Part shown: positions 32,314-40,230 of the stretch, in pieces
Layout of the letters: the number at the start of each line of letters is the position of its first letter
How positions within the stretch are numbered: position 1 is the first letter of the stretch
Assembly: GCF_014647975.1 (NCBI RefSeq)
Contig: NZ_BMQF01000023.1
Location: 1-64,000, forward strand
From: Streptomyces fumigatiscleroticus
GTDB lineage: Bacteria; Actinomycetota; Actinomycetes; Streptomycetales; Streptomycetaceae
DNA: 64,000 nt
Direction: 5' to 3'
Notes under the pieces: model-generated
The model's input: only the letters and a program-made list of their open reading frames with translations
Told to the model about the DNA's origin: nothing
Databases searched by the model: none
Translations under genes and position numbers: made by a program

Positions 32314-32480
32314 TATCGGGCCACGGCGCACGTGCCGTGGGCATGCGCCGGAGTTCACCCGGCCTTCCCTGCGATAGGAATATGCACAACGATGAGCACG
32401 CCGGGTCCGACCAGCCCGGGCAGCGCAACCGCGGGGGAACGCGCCGTCAGCGGACGACCAACGGACCGGAGGAAGGGACG

Positions 32481-32993
32481 ATGCGAGGAGTCATGCGGCA
32501 GGCCATGGAGTGGCTCGCCGCCGCGGCGACCGATCCGCGCAGCTGTCTGCGTCAGTGGCACGGCGAGACCGGGGTCTCGATGCTGGCCTGCGGACGTTTC
32601 TGGGACGTGCTGAGCGTGCCCGAGCACGTGGGCGTGCCCGCCCTCGACGCCCTGCTGGGCTCCTCCGCCCCGGCGCCCGGCCCGGCGCTCGCCGACGCCG
32701 CCACCCGCCGGGTGGGCTTCTTCCTGCCGCCGGACCCGTCCGGGCGCCGCTGGGCCGGCCCGGGCGTCCGCTATCTCGGCCGGGGCGCGTGGATCGCGGC
32801 CCCCGCACCGCACCGTGCCTCGGGGCGGCTGCGCTGGCTGGTCCCGCCCGACGGCACCGGCACGCTGTTCGGGGCCGCCGCGGTCGACCGGGCCCTGCGC
32901 CAGGCGCTCGGCGGGCCGGGCACGCCGGCCCGCGACCGTGGACGGCGCCCCGTTCCCGAGGCGCCGTCCGGGCTCACCACGGATTGCTGGTGA
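32481..32993 (+). CDS. Prim-pol N-terminus-like small protein
   Basis: The protein has 170 residues. MRQAMEWLAAAATDPRSCLR, CGRFWDVLSVPEHVGVPALD, RRVGFFLPPD, GPGVRYLGRGAWIAAPAPHR and RLRWLVPPDGTGTLF match the small Streptomyces proteins often labelled bifunctional DNA primase/polymerase. Only the N-terminal fold region is present, and catalytic competence is doubtful. ATG 32481 follows GGAGGAAGG. The 3' end overlaps the converging gene by 20 bases. Confidence 0.6.
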   Translation: MRGVMRQAMEWLAAAATDPRSCLRQWHGETGVSMLACGRFWDVLSVPEHVGVPALDALLGSSAPAPGPALADAATRRVGFFLPPDPSGRRWAGPGVRYLGRGAWIAAPAPHRASGRLRWLVPPDGTGTLFGAAAVDRALRQALGGPGTPARDRGRRPVPEAPSGLTTDCW

Positions 32994-33297
32994 GGGCCGG
33001 CTGGTGGACGGCTTCCACGGCGTCCCTGAGGCGCAGGGCGACACCGATGACGGCGCGCAGGGCCGAGGGGCGTACGGTCTGGGCGCTCTCGGTGGCCAGC
33101 ACCAGCAGGCAGGCGGCCGCCTGCTCGACCACGGCCAGGGGCAGGACGTAGTCGGTGGCGTCCGCCTCGCGGAAGGCGTGCCGGCAGGCCGCGGCTCCGT
33201 CGACGGCCCGCTGCACGGCCTGCTCCAGATGGTGCGCGGCGTCGTCGCAGACGGGCGCCGGAAGGGTGATGGTGCGGTGGAACGATGAACTCGTCAT
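32974..33297 (-). CDS. Small hypothetical helical protein
   Basis: The protein has 107 residues, almost entirely helical by composition (DDAAHHLEQAVQRAVDGAAA, YVLPLAVVEQAAACLLVLAT, LRAVIGVALRLRDAVEAVHQ). It has no membrane helix or signal, and I do not recognise the family. ATG 33297 has only a distant GGGGAG. Its last 20 bases overlap the 3' end of the opposite-strand gene, an unusual convergent overlap. Confidence 0.55.
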   Translation of the reverse strand: MTSSSFHRTITLPAPVCDDAAHHLEQAVQRAVDGAAACRHAFREADATDYVLPLAVVEQAAACLLVLATESAQTVRPSALRAVIGVALRLRDAVEAVHQPALTSNPW

Positions 33298-33394
33298 GGA
33301 CCCACTGCTCCCCGGTGCCGCCGGCTTCGACCGTCGAACGGCGGGAGATTCACCGTGTCGGCGGGGCAGGTCGCCGGGCCGTACGGTGATCACC

Positions 33395-34276
33395 ATGCGG
33401 ATCGGGACCGGCTTGCGGCACGGCGAGACGCCGGGGGAGGCCGCGGCGCGGCTCACCGGGCGGCCGGTGATCGCCGAGCGGCGGCTGTCGGCGGCGCTGG
33501 CGGAGGTCACGCTCGGCGGCGGGCGGGTGGTGGTGGTCAAGCGCGGCGACGCTCCGGGGGCGGCGCGGGCCGAGGCGGCGGGGCTGCGCTGGCTGGCCGG
33601 GGCCGGCCGGGTCCGGGTGCCGGCCGTGCACGGCGACGACGAACGGTGGCTCGTCCTCGACCGGGTGGAGCAGGGGCGGGCCGGCGCCGAGGCGGCGGCC
33701 CGGTTCGGCCGGGAGCTGGCCGCCCTGCACGCCGCGGGGGCGCCCGCGTTCGGCGCGCCGCCGCCCGGCGGCCCCACGGACGCGTACATCGGGCTCGCCC
33801 CGATGCGCAACGTGCCCGGCGCCGACTGGCCCCGCTGGTACGCCGAGCACCGGGTGCTGCCGTATCTGCGCCGGGCGGTCGACGGCGGCACCGTACGGCC
33901 CGCCGAGGCCGCCGTCGTCGAGCGCGTCTGCGAGCGGCTGCCCGCACTGGCCCCTCCCGCCGAGCCGCCCGCCCGGCTGCACGGGGATTTGTGGAGCGGC
34001 AATGTGCTGTGGGGCGCCGACGGGCACGTGCACCTGATCGACCCGGCCGCGCACGGCGGGCACCGGGAGACCGATCTGGCGATGCTGCACCTCTTCGGCT
34101 GCCCCCATCTGGACCGGATCCTGGACGGCTACCAGGAGGTGGCGCCGCTCGCGGCGGGCTGGGCCGGCCGGATCGGCCTGCACCAGCTCTTCCCGCTGCT
34201 GGTGCACGCGGTGCTGTTCGGCCGCGGCTACGCCGAGCAGGCCGTCGCGGCCGCCCGGGCGGCCCTGGCGGGATGA
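33395..34276 (+). CDS. Fructosamine kinase family protein
   Basis: The protein has 293 residues of an aminoglycoside-phosphotransferase-like fold: a nucleotide-binding N-lobe with EVTLGGGRVVVVKRGD (Lys), GLRWLAGAGRVRVPAV, ELAALHAAGAPAFG, the catalytic loop ARLHGDLWSGNVLWG (Asp and Asn), then HLIDPAAHGGHRETDLAML. The WSGN and DPA..GHRE sequences are specific to fructosamine/ketosamine 3-kinases. These phosphorylate glycated amines for deglycation. ATG 33395 is chosen; GTG 33386 in the same frame is possible. Confidence 0.88.
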   Translation: MRIGTGLRHGETPGEAAARLTGRPVIAERRLSAALAEVTLGGGRVVVVKRGDAPGAARAEAAGLRWLAGAGRVRVPAVHGDDERWLVLDRVEQGRAGAEAAARFGRELAALHAAGAPAFGAPPPGGPTDAYIGLAPMRNVPGADWPRWYAEHRVLPYLRRAVDGGTVRPAEAAVVERVCERLPALAPPAEPPARLHGDLWSGNVLWGADGHVHLIDPAAHGGHRETDLAMLHLFGCPHLDRILDGYQEVAPLAAGWAGRIGLHQLFPLLVHAVLFGRGYAEQAVAAARAALAG

Positions 34277-34305
34277 ACGGTGGCTCGGCGGGGCCGTCCG
34301 GGCCG

Positions 34306-34321
34306 CCGCGGCGTGCCGCGG
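34306..34321. terminator. Short hairpin between convergent genes
   Basis: CCGCGGC and GCCGCGG are exact inverses separated by GT, between the kinase stop (34276) and the catalase stop (34332). It is a weak but well-placed bidirectional terminator candidate. Confidence 0.35.
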
Positions 34322-34331
34322 TCCGGTGGGC

Positions 34332-35990
34332 TCAGCGCTCGACGACATGCCGTTCGTCGGGGACGCAGTGCGTCATGGTGAGGCCCTCGACGTCACGCGG
34401 CGGGTTGTCGCCGAGATTGGCCAGGCGCTCGCGGTCCTCGTCGGTGAGGGTCTGGCTCTGGAGCGGCTCGAGGTGCTTCACGTCCTGCGGCTTGATGCCG
34501 ATGCCCTCGCCCACGCGCAGGCCGAGTTCGTTCTCGACCAGCAGGAAGTGCCAGATCATCCGCTCCTGCACCGGCCGGTCGCACTGGGAGAGCAGGTTGA
34601 CGAAGTTCTTGACCAGGTCGTCGCGCTCCCAGTCCTCAAGCAGCCGGAAGCGCTGACCGGCCTGGAGGTAGTCGTTGGTCCGCGGGATGCGGGCGCGGGT
34701 GAGCTTTCCGCTGATCTGTGGGCCCTGGTCGTCGTGGGTCGGGTACTGGGCCTCGCGCAGACCGCCGGTGATCGACGGCTCGTAGTTGACGAGGGGGTTC
34801 TCCCCGCCGCCGTCCACGTAGTACGCCATCTGGCCGTCGCGCTGGTTGGTGCGCACCTGGGCGTGCTTGGCCTGGTTGACCGGCAGCTGGAGATAGTTCG
34901 GGCCGACCCGGTGGCGCTGGGTGTCGCTGTAGGAGAAGGTGCGGCCGACCAGCATCTTGTCGTCGGAGAAGTCCAGGCCGTCGACGAGCACTCCGGTGCC
35001 GAACGAGATCTGCTCGTTCTCGGCGAAGAAGTTCTCCGGCATCCGGTCGAGCACCATCCGGCCCACCGGTTTGGGCGGGAACTCCTGCTCGGGCCAGGTC
35101 TTGGTGTCGTCCAGCGGGTCGAAGTCCAGCTCCGGGTGGTCGTGGTCCTCCATCATCTGGACCTGGAGCTCCCACTCGGGGTAGTCGCCGCGCGCGATCG
35201 CCTCGTACAGGTCCTTGGTGGCGTGGCCGAGGCCCTGCGCCTGTACGTTGGCGGCGTCCTCCTCGGTCATGCTGCGCACGCCCTGCTTCGGGATCCAGTG
35301 GTACTTCACCAGCACGGTGTCGCCCTGCCGGTTGACCCACTTGTAGGTGTTGACGCCGAAGCCCTGCTGGTGGCGGTAGTCGGCGGGGATTCCGCGCGGG
35401 CTGAAGAGGTTGACGAGCATGTGCATGGACTCCGGCGTCTGCGACATGAAGTCGAAGATGCGCCGGGGCTGCTGCTCGAAGGTGACCGGGTCCGGCTTGA
35501 GGGCGTGGATCACGTCCGGGAACTTGATCGCGTCCCGGATGAAGAAGACGCCCAGGTTGTTGCCGACGAGGTCCCAGTTGCCGTCCTCGGTGTAGAACTT
35601 CACCGCGAAGCCGCGGGGGTCGCGGGCGGCCTCGGAGGAGTCGCGTCCGCCGATCACGGTGGAGAACCGCACGGCGACGTCCGTGCGCTTGCCCCGCTCC
35701 TGGAAGAGTTTGGCCCGGGTGTAGCGGTCGATCGGCTCGTCGCCCCAGGCGCCGTAGGCCTCGAAGAAGCCGTAGGCGGTGACGCCCCGGGCGTGCACGA
35801 CGCGCTCGGGGATGCGTTCCCGGTCGAAGTGGCTGATCTTCTCCAGGAACTGGTAGTTCTCCAGCGTGGCCGGTCCCCGGGGCCCCACCGTGCGCTGGTT
35901 CTGGTTGTCGTAGACCGGGTGGCCCTGCCGGTTCGTGAGCACCTTGCGGTCGTCGCCCGGGGCGGGACCCTGGCTCGATACGTCCGTCAT
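34332..35990 (-). CDS. Catalase
   Basis: The protein has 552 residues of a monofunctional haem catalase. The distal His is in PERVVHARGVTAYGFFEAYG, the distal Asn in DLVGNNLGVFFIRDA, and the proximal Tyr in RTFSYSDTQRHRVGPNYLQL. The wrapping and barrel segments (FAVKFYTEDGNWD, GFGVNTYKWVNRQGD, RMVLDRMPENFF) are complete. It breaks down H2O2 in the cytoplasm. AGGAG stands about 11 bases before the ATG. A GGGTACC element about 85 bases upstream resembles the -10 of sigma-B promoters, but the -35 is poor. Confidence 0.93.
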   Translation of the reverse strand: MTDVSSQGPAPGDDRKVLTNRQGHPVYDNQNQRTVGPRGPATLENYQFLEKISHFDRERIPERVVHARGVTAYGFFEAYGAWGDEPIDRYTRAKLFQERGKRTDVAVRFSTVIGGRDSSEAARDPRGFAVKFYTEDGNWDLVGNNLGVFFIRDAIKFPDVIHALKPDPVTFEQQPRRIFDFMSQTPESMHMLVNLFSPRGIPADYRHQQGFGVNTYKWVNRQGDTVLVKYHWIPKQGVRSMTEEDAANVQAQGLGHATKDLYEAIARGDYPEWELQVQMMEDHDHPELDFDPLDDTKTWPEQEFPPKPVGRMVLDRMPENFFAENEQISFGTGVLVDGLDFSDDKMLVGRTFSYSDTQRHRVGPNYLQLPVNQAKHAQVRTNQRDGQMAYYVDGGGENPLVNYEPSITGGLREAQYPTHDDQGPQISGKLTRARIPRTNDYLQAGQRFRLLEDWERDDLVKNFVNLLSQCDRPVQERMIWHFLLVENELGLRVGEGIGIKPQDVKHLEPLQSQTLTDEDRERLANLGDNPPRDVEGLTMTHCVPDERHVVER

Positions 35991-36075
35991 GGTTGTCGTG
36001 GGCTCCTTCGACTTCGTGTCTGTCGGGCGCGGCCGGCTGTGGGACAGCCTCGGCCGATCGCTGTCGGCGCCCCGG

Positions 36076-36102
36076 GTACCCGGCCGAGCGATGTGGTCAC
36101 AC
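36076..36102 (-). promoter_or_regulatory. Weak sigma-B-like promoter candidate for catalase
   Basis: On the leftward strand GGGTAC (36081-36076) matches the Streptomyces sigma-B -10. The best -35 candidate is GTGT, with a 17-base spacer that is longer than the usual 14-16. Stress control of catalase by sigma-B would be sensible but is not proved by this site. Confidence 0.25.
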
Positions 36103-36187
36103 CTCGAAGTCGATTCCTACCAGGGCATACACCTCATTCCGCCCACGCCGCGCGGGCGGGCGCGTTTCGATGTCGGCGTCCGCGACA

Positions 36188-36224
36188 GGGCCCGGGCACC
36201 GCGCGGGGCGCGGTGCCCGGGCCC
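36188..36224 (-). terminator. Perfect 16-bp terminator hairpin
   Basis: GGGCCCGGGCACCGCG (36188-36203) and CGCGGTGCCCGGGCCC (36209-36224) pair perfectly around a 5-base loop. It lies 26 bases after the stop of the small gene at 36250-36486 and isolates that gene from the catalase gene. Confidence 0.88.
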
Positions 36225-36249
36225 GGTGAACCGGCCCGCCGGGCGGCCG

Positions 36250-36486
36250 TCAGCCGCCGCTCAGCCGCGCGCGCAGCAGCCCCTTGCCCAGTTCGGCGCC
36301 CTTGCGGCTGTCCGCCTGGGCCTTGCGGAACAGCTCCGCGACCTCGGTGTCCTTCTCGCGCTCGGCGTCCTGGATGTACGTCTCCAGACGCAGCGCGTTG
36401 TTCAGGCACGACTCGACGTACCAGATGAGGTTGTAGTCCTTGTCCGGCGTACCGGTGACGTTGCCGGTCTCCGTACCACTGGTCAT
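36250..36486 (-). CDS. Small stress-type hypothetical protein
   Basis: The protein has 78 residues, helical and charged: YNLIWYVESCLNNALRLETY, then QDAEREKDTEVAELFRKAQA and SRKGAELGKGLLRARLSGG. It resembles small conserved Streptomyces proteins without assigned function. The ribosome binding site GAGGAGG lies close to the ATG. A sigma-B-like promoter upstream and a perfect terminator downstream make it a compact single-gene unit, probably expressed under osmotic or oxidative stress. Confidence 0.75.
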   Translation of the reverse strand: MTSGTETGNVTGTPDKDYNLIWYVESCLNNALRLETYIQDAEREKDTEVAELFRKAQADSRKGAELGKGLLRARLSGG

Positions 36487-36530
36487 GCGAGCCTCCTCTT
36501 CCCGGTGCTCGTTCCTTCGGCGCCGGACGG

Positions 36531-36555
36531 GTACCCGTCCGTGCCGAGCCGGAAC
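36531..36555 (-). promoter_or_regulatory. Sigma-B-like promoter of the 78-residue protein gene
   Basis: Read leftward, GTTC (36555-36552), a 15-base spacer and GGGTAC (36536-36531) match the Streptomyces sigma-B consensus (GNNT-type -35, 14-16 bases, GGGTAC). The expected leader to the ATG at 36486 is about 40 bases. Confidence 0.6.
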
Positions 36556-36777
36556 CGGGCGCTTTCCGGAAAGATTCGGCGTTCCGCCGTGCGGGTGCGG
36601 TCGGAGCCGTGTGTACTGTGCGGGCCGGGCGGGGAGATCTCCGGCACGGCCGCACGGCTGGACGGCGGGGACCCGACCGGTCCCCCGTGCCGGTCGTGCC
36701 CCCGCGGCCCGTCGAACCTACGTGGACGGCGGAGCCGTTGTGAATCGCGCCGATGCCCGCTGAGCCGGCGTCAGCAC

Positions 36778-38322
36778 TCAACCGTGCACAGATGCGTCCG
36801 GAAGATCCGGATTCGTCCCGTGCAGGGCGGGCCGGCCGAGCTCTCCGGCGGCCAGATGGGCCAGCACCACCTCGTACAGGTCGCTGCCCGCGGCGAGCAA
36901 CTGGCGTTCCAGGACGGGCTCCGCGCTGCGCACATGCTCCCGCACGGTCTGCGCGTGGACGCCGAGGGCCTGCGCGGCCCGTTCGGCGTTGCCGCCGGCC
37001 GCGATCCAGGTGCGCAGCGTGCGGCGCAGGTCGCGGGCGTCCGTGTCCAGGCGGCCGAGCAGGTCCCGGGCCCAGGTGCGCAGCGCGGGCCCGGCCAGCA
37101 GGTCGGCGAACCCGGCCCGGTCCGGCCCGTCGGCCCCCGCCCCACAGGGCTGTTCCTCGTGGCCGGCCCGGGCGTTCAGCGCCAGATGCACACTGGCCCG
37201 GACGGTGAGGTCGGCGAAGTCGGTGCCCAGCAGGTTCTCCACGCGGTCCATGCGGGCGCGGACGGTGTTGCGGCTCACGCCGAGGACCTTGGCCGCGCTG
37301 ACGGCGGTGAACTCCAGACCGAGCCGGGTGGTGGCGAGCAGTTCGGCGCGCGTGTGGTGCGGCAGCGTGTCCAGCGGGCGCAGCAGCCGGGTCGTCCAGC
37401 CGCGCAGCACGTCCGGGTCCATCAGCCGCTCGGGGCGGGTGCGTTCGGCGTAGACGGCCGCCCGGCCGGGGCGGAAGTGCGCGACGGCGAGGGCGCTCAC
37501 GGCCTGGCCGTAGGCGGTGGCGGTGCGGGCGAGGCTCTGCCGGGCGCTGCCGCCGAGGAAGGTGCCCGGACGCCCGCCGAGCAGCGACCGCAGCGCGTCG
37601 CCCGCCGTCTCCTGCGGAGTCACGACGATCACATGGCCGTCCATGGCGGGACAGCGCACGACCAGCGCACGCTCGGCGGTGACGTCCAGACAGTCCTCGG
37701 CCAGCCGGTCACGGTGGTCGGGGTGGCTCTCGACCACGTAGACGGCGGCCGTGTCGGTGTCGAGCAGACCGGGCCAGAGTCCCGCGGCGACCCGGCGGGC
37801 GGAGACGACGTCCTCCACCATCAGCAGTTGCAGGATCGCCAGCCGCAGGTCGGCGGTGGCCCGTTCCAGCCGCTGCCCGGCCACGGCCGACTCCCGTGCG
37901 GTCAGCAGCAGTTCGACCACCTGTGCGGTGTGCGCGACGATGTCGGAGGCGCGCCGGTCGAAGGGCTCGGCCCGGGCGACCGCCAGGACGGCGGCCCGGG
38001 TCGCGTGCGGGCGCTCCACCTTGACCAGACGCAGATGGCGCCCCTCGTCCTCGCAGGCGGCGGAGGCGATACGGCCGGCGGTGATGTCGGCGACGAGATC
38101 CGCGTCGAGCCGGATCCGGGTGCCGGCGAGCAGACCGTCCCCGCCGTCCTGGAGGGACACCGCGGCGTGCAGGGTGCGGGCCAGCCAGGCGACGACCCTG
38201 CTCAGGTCGCGGCCGGCCGGCCGCAGGTGGTCCAGGAGTTCCCGGGCCCAGACCGGGGCCTGTCCGGCCGCCGTGTCCCCGTGCGGTGTGCCGTCCTCCC
38301 GGCCAGCCACGTCGCCCTTCAC
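36778..38322 (-). CDS. PucR-family transcriptional regulator
   Basis: The protein has 514 residues. The N-terminal half is GAF-like or poorly conserved, with a helical stretch around ATADLRLAILQLLMVEDVVS. The C-terminal part has the PucR helix-turn-helix (GLEFTAVSAAKVLGVSRNTV, then RARMDRVENLLGTDFADL). A second HTH-like segment follows (AAGGNAERAAQALGVHAQTV with REHVRSAEPVLERQLL). The effector and targets are unknown. The reading frame stays open far upstream. GTG 38322 is chosen because a purine-rich GAGGACGAG precedes it; GTG 38310 is also possible. Confidence 0.8.
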   Translation of the reverse strand: MKGDVAGREDGTPHGDTAAGQAPVWARELLDHLRPAGRDLSRVVAWLARTLHAAVSLQDGGDGLLAGTRIRLDADLVADITAGRIASAACEDEGRHLRLVKVERPHATRAAVLAVARAEPFDRRASDIVAHTAQVVELLLTARESAVAGQRLERATADLRLAILQLLMVEDVVSARRVAAGLWPGLLDTDTAAVYVVESHPDHRDRLAEDCLDVTAERALVVRCPAMDGHVIVVTPQETAGDALRSLLGGRPGTFLGGSARQSLARTATAYGQAVSALAVAHFRPGRAAVYAERTRPERLMDPDVLRGWTTRLLRPLDTLPHHTRAELLATTRLGLEFTAVSAAKVLGVSRNTVRARMDRVENLLGTDFADLTVRASVHLALNARAGHEEQPCGAGADGPDRAGFADLLAGPALRTWARDLLGRLDTDARDLRRTLRTWIAAGGNAERAAQALGVHAQTVREHVRSAEPVLERQLLAAGSDLYEVVLAHLAAGELGRPALHGTNPDLPDASVHG

Positions 38323-38445
38323 CTCGTCCTCGCGTCGCGTTCGGCCACTGTTCGGGGACGTTACCCCACCGGAGGGACAACGGGTCGGCCGGTGCCGCGC
38401 CCGGGCCTGCGCGGGCGGCGGGCGCGGACGGCTTAAGCTCGGCGG

Positions 38446-39066
38446 ATGGCGAAGTACTACGACGTGCACCCCGTCAACCCGCAGCCGCGGGCCATCACCC
38501 AGGTCGCCGACGGAGTCCGCGAGGGCGCGCTCATCGCGTACCCCACGGACTCCTGTTACGCACTGGGCTGCCGGCTCGGCAGCCGCGACGGCATCGACCG
38601 CATCCGCGCGATCCGCCACCTGGACGACCGCCACCACTTCACCCTGGTGTGCCAGGACTTCGCGCAGCTCGGCCGGTTCGCGCGGGTCGACAACGACGTG
38701 TTCCGGGCGGTGAAGGCGTCCACGCCCGGCAGCTACACGTTCATCCTGCCCGCGACCCGGGAGGTGCCGCGCATGCTCCAGCACCCGAAGAAGAAGACGG
38801 TCGGCGTGCGCATCCCCGACCACGTGGTCGCCCAGGCCCTGCTCGCCGAGCTCGGTGAGCCGTTGCTCTCCAGCACGCTGCTGCTGCCGGGCGAGGAGGA
38901 GCCGATGACCCAGGGCTGGGAGATCAAGGACCGGCTCGACCATGTGCTGGACGCGGTCGTGGACTCCGGCGACTGCGGCACCGAGCTGACGACGGTGGTC
39001 GACTTCTCCGGCGGGGAGCCCGAGATCGTACGGCGGGGCGCGGGGGACACGTCGCGGTTCGAGTGA
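38446..39066 (+). CDS. L-threonylcarbamoyladenylate synthase-like (YrdC/Sua5/YciO) protein
   Basis: The protein has 206 residues. The YrdC fold is clear: VREGALIAYPTDSCYALGCR, then GIDRIRAIRHLDDRHHFTLV, the STPGSYTFILPAT segment, KKKTVGVRIPDHVVAQALLA and PLLSSTLLLPGEEE. Sequence and length are nearer the YciO subgroup than Sua5, so a role in tRNA t6A synthesis is likely for the fold but not certain for this protein. It is a single gene, divergent from the PucR regulator. Confidence 0.85.
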   Translation: MAKYYDVHPVNPQPRAITQVADGVREGALIAYPTDSCYALGCRLGSRDGIDRIRAIRHLDDRHHFTLVCQDFAQLGRFARVDNDVFRAVKASTPGSYTFILPATREVPRMLQHPKKKTVGVRIPDHVVAQALLAELGEPLLSSTLLLPGEEEPMTQGWEIKDRLDHVLDAVVDSGDCGTELTTVVDFSGGEPEIVRRGAGDTSRFE

Positions 39067-39071
39067 GCCGT

Positions 39072-39115
39072 CCCCCGGGCCCGGACGGCGGCGATCCGGC
39101 GCCGGCGCCCGGGGG
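39072..39115 (+). terminator. Hairpin after the YrdC-family gene
   Basis: CCCCCGGGC (39072-39080) and GCCCGGGGG (39107-39115) pair perfectly over 9 bp; the 26-base loop contains further pairing. It is a plausible factor-independent terminator. Confidence 0.4.
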
Positions 39116-39214
39116 CCGGAGACGGCACCGGGAGCCGGCCGTGCCACGATGTTCTCGATCCGCCCTCCGCGCGGGCGGGTCCCGGCCCGACCCCCACCGA
39201 GAGGCAGCACCACC

Positions 39215-39970
39215 ATGACCGCCGTACAGGGAACCCTGGTCGACATCCCCACCGAGGACGGCATCGCCGACGCGTATCTGGCACATCCGGCCGACGGGCG
39301 GCCCCGTCCGGGGGTACTGCTCTACATGGACGCCTTCGGGCTGCGTCCGCGGCTGCGGCAGATGGCCGACCGGCTGGCCGGGGAGGGCTACACCGTGCTG
39401 GTGCCCAACCTGTTCCACCGGTACGGCCGGGCGCCCGTGGTGGAGCTGCCCGACTTCATCGACCCGTCGGCCCGTCCGCAGATCTTCGAGCAGCTCTGGC
39501 CGATGATGCAGGCCCTGACGCCGGAGTTGGCGATGCGCGACACCGGAGCCTGGCTGCGCGCGCTGGCCGAGTCCCCGGCGGTGGCGGACGGCCCCGTCGC
39601 GCTGACCGGCTACTGCATGGGCGCCCGGCTCGCGCTGTTCGCGGCCGGCACCTACCCGGACCGGGTCGCCGCGGCGGCCGGCTTCCACGGCGCCCACCTG
39701 GCGACGGAGGAGCCCGACAGCCCGCACCTGTTGGCCGGGCGCATCACCGGCGAGGTGTACTTCGGCCACGCCGACCAGGACCCGTCGCTGCCCGCCGAGG
39801 AGATCGAGCGTTTGGAGAACGCGCTGACCGAGGCGGGCGTCCGCCACCGCTGCGAGGTCTACGCCGGTGCGCACCACGGCTTCACCCAGGCCGACACCGC
39901 CGCGCACGACCCGGAGGCGGAGGAGCGGCACTGGGCGGCGCTGCTGGACCTGCTGAAGCGCACCTTCTGA
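39215..39970 (+). CDS. Dienelactone hydrolase family protein
   Basis: The protein has 251 residues of alpha/beta hydrolase fold: GIADAYLAHPADGRPRPGVL, YTVLVPNLFHRYGRAP, the nucleophile elbow LTGYCMGARLALF with Cys as in dienelactone hydrolases, EVYFGHADQDPSLPAEEI with the Asp, and YAGAHHGFTQAD with the His. It acts in the cytoplasm; the substrate is unknown. The ATG at 39215 has a GAGAGG about 9 bases upstream. Confidence 0.88.
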   Translation: MTAVQGTLVDIPTEDGIADAYLAHPADGRPRPGVLLYMDAFGLRPRLRQMADRLAGEGYTVLVPNLFHRYGRAPVVELPDFIDPSARPQIFEQLWPMMQALTPELAMRDTGAWLRALAESPAVADGPVALTGYCMGARLALFAAGTYPDRVAAAAGFHGAHLATEEPDSPHLLAGRITGEVYFGHADQDPSLPAEEIERLENALTEAGVRHRCEVYAGAHHGFTQADTAAHDPEAEERHWAALLDLLKRTF

Positions 39971-40230
39971 CCGTTTCTTTTCGTTGGACGTTCCACTGAA
40001 GCCTTGATCTCGCGGCCGGCCCGCCCGTGGACCTTCCTTGCGATCAGCCATTGCCCCGGAGGGAAGTCGGCGTACGGCGGGCACGGCCGACGGGTTCCGC
40101 CAGGGCGCGGTGACGGGCACCGCGGCAGCCGGGACCGTACGGCCAACGCGGGCCGGGGCAGCAGGAGTTCGGACCCGTGCAGCGGGTCCCCGGCTGCCGG
40201 GCCGCCGGAAACCGTTGTTACGGTGCCCCG

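Noticed and set aside
36570..36777. Small Cys-rich plus-strand frame (CVLCG ... CRSCPRG)
   Set aside because: It looks zinc-ribbon-like, but it has no start codon with a ribosome binding site and the frame continues senselessly into the antisense of the PucR gene.
38323..39264. N-terminal extension of the PucR regulator by about 310 residues
   Set aside because: The frame is open, but it crosses the YrdC-family gene on the other strand and shows no domain; the regulator start at 38322 fits.
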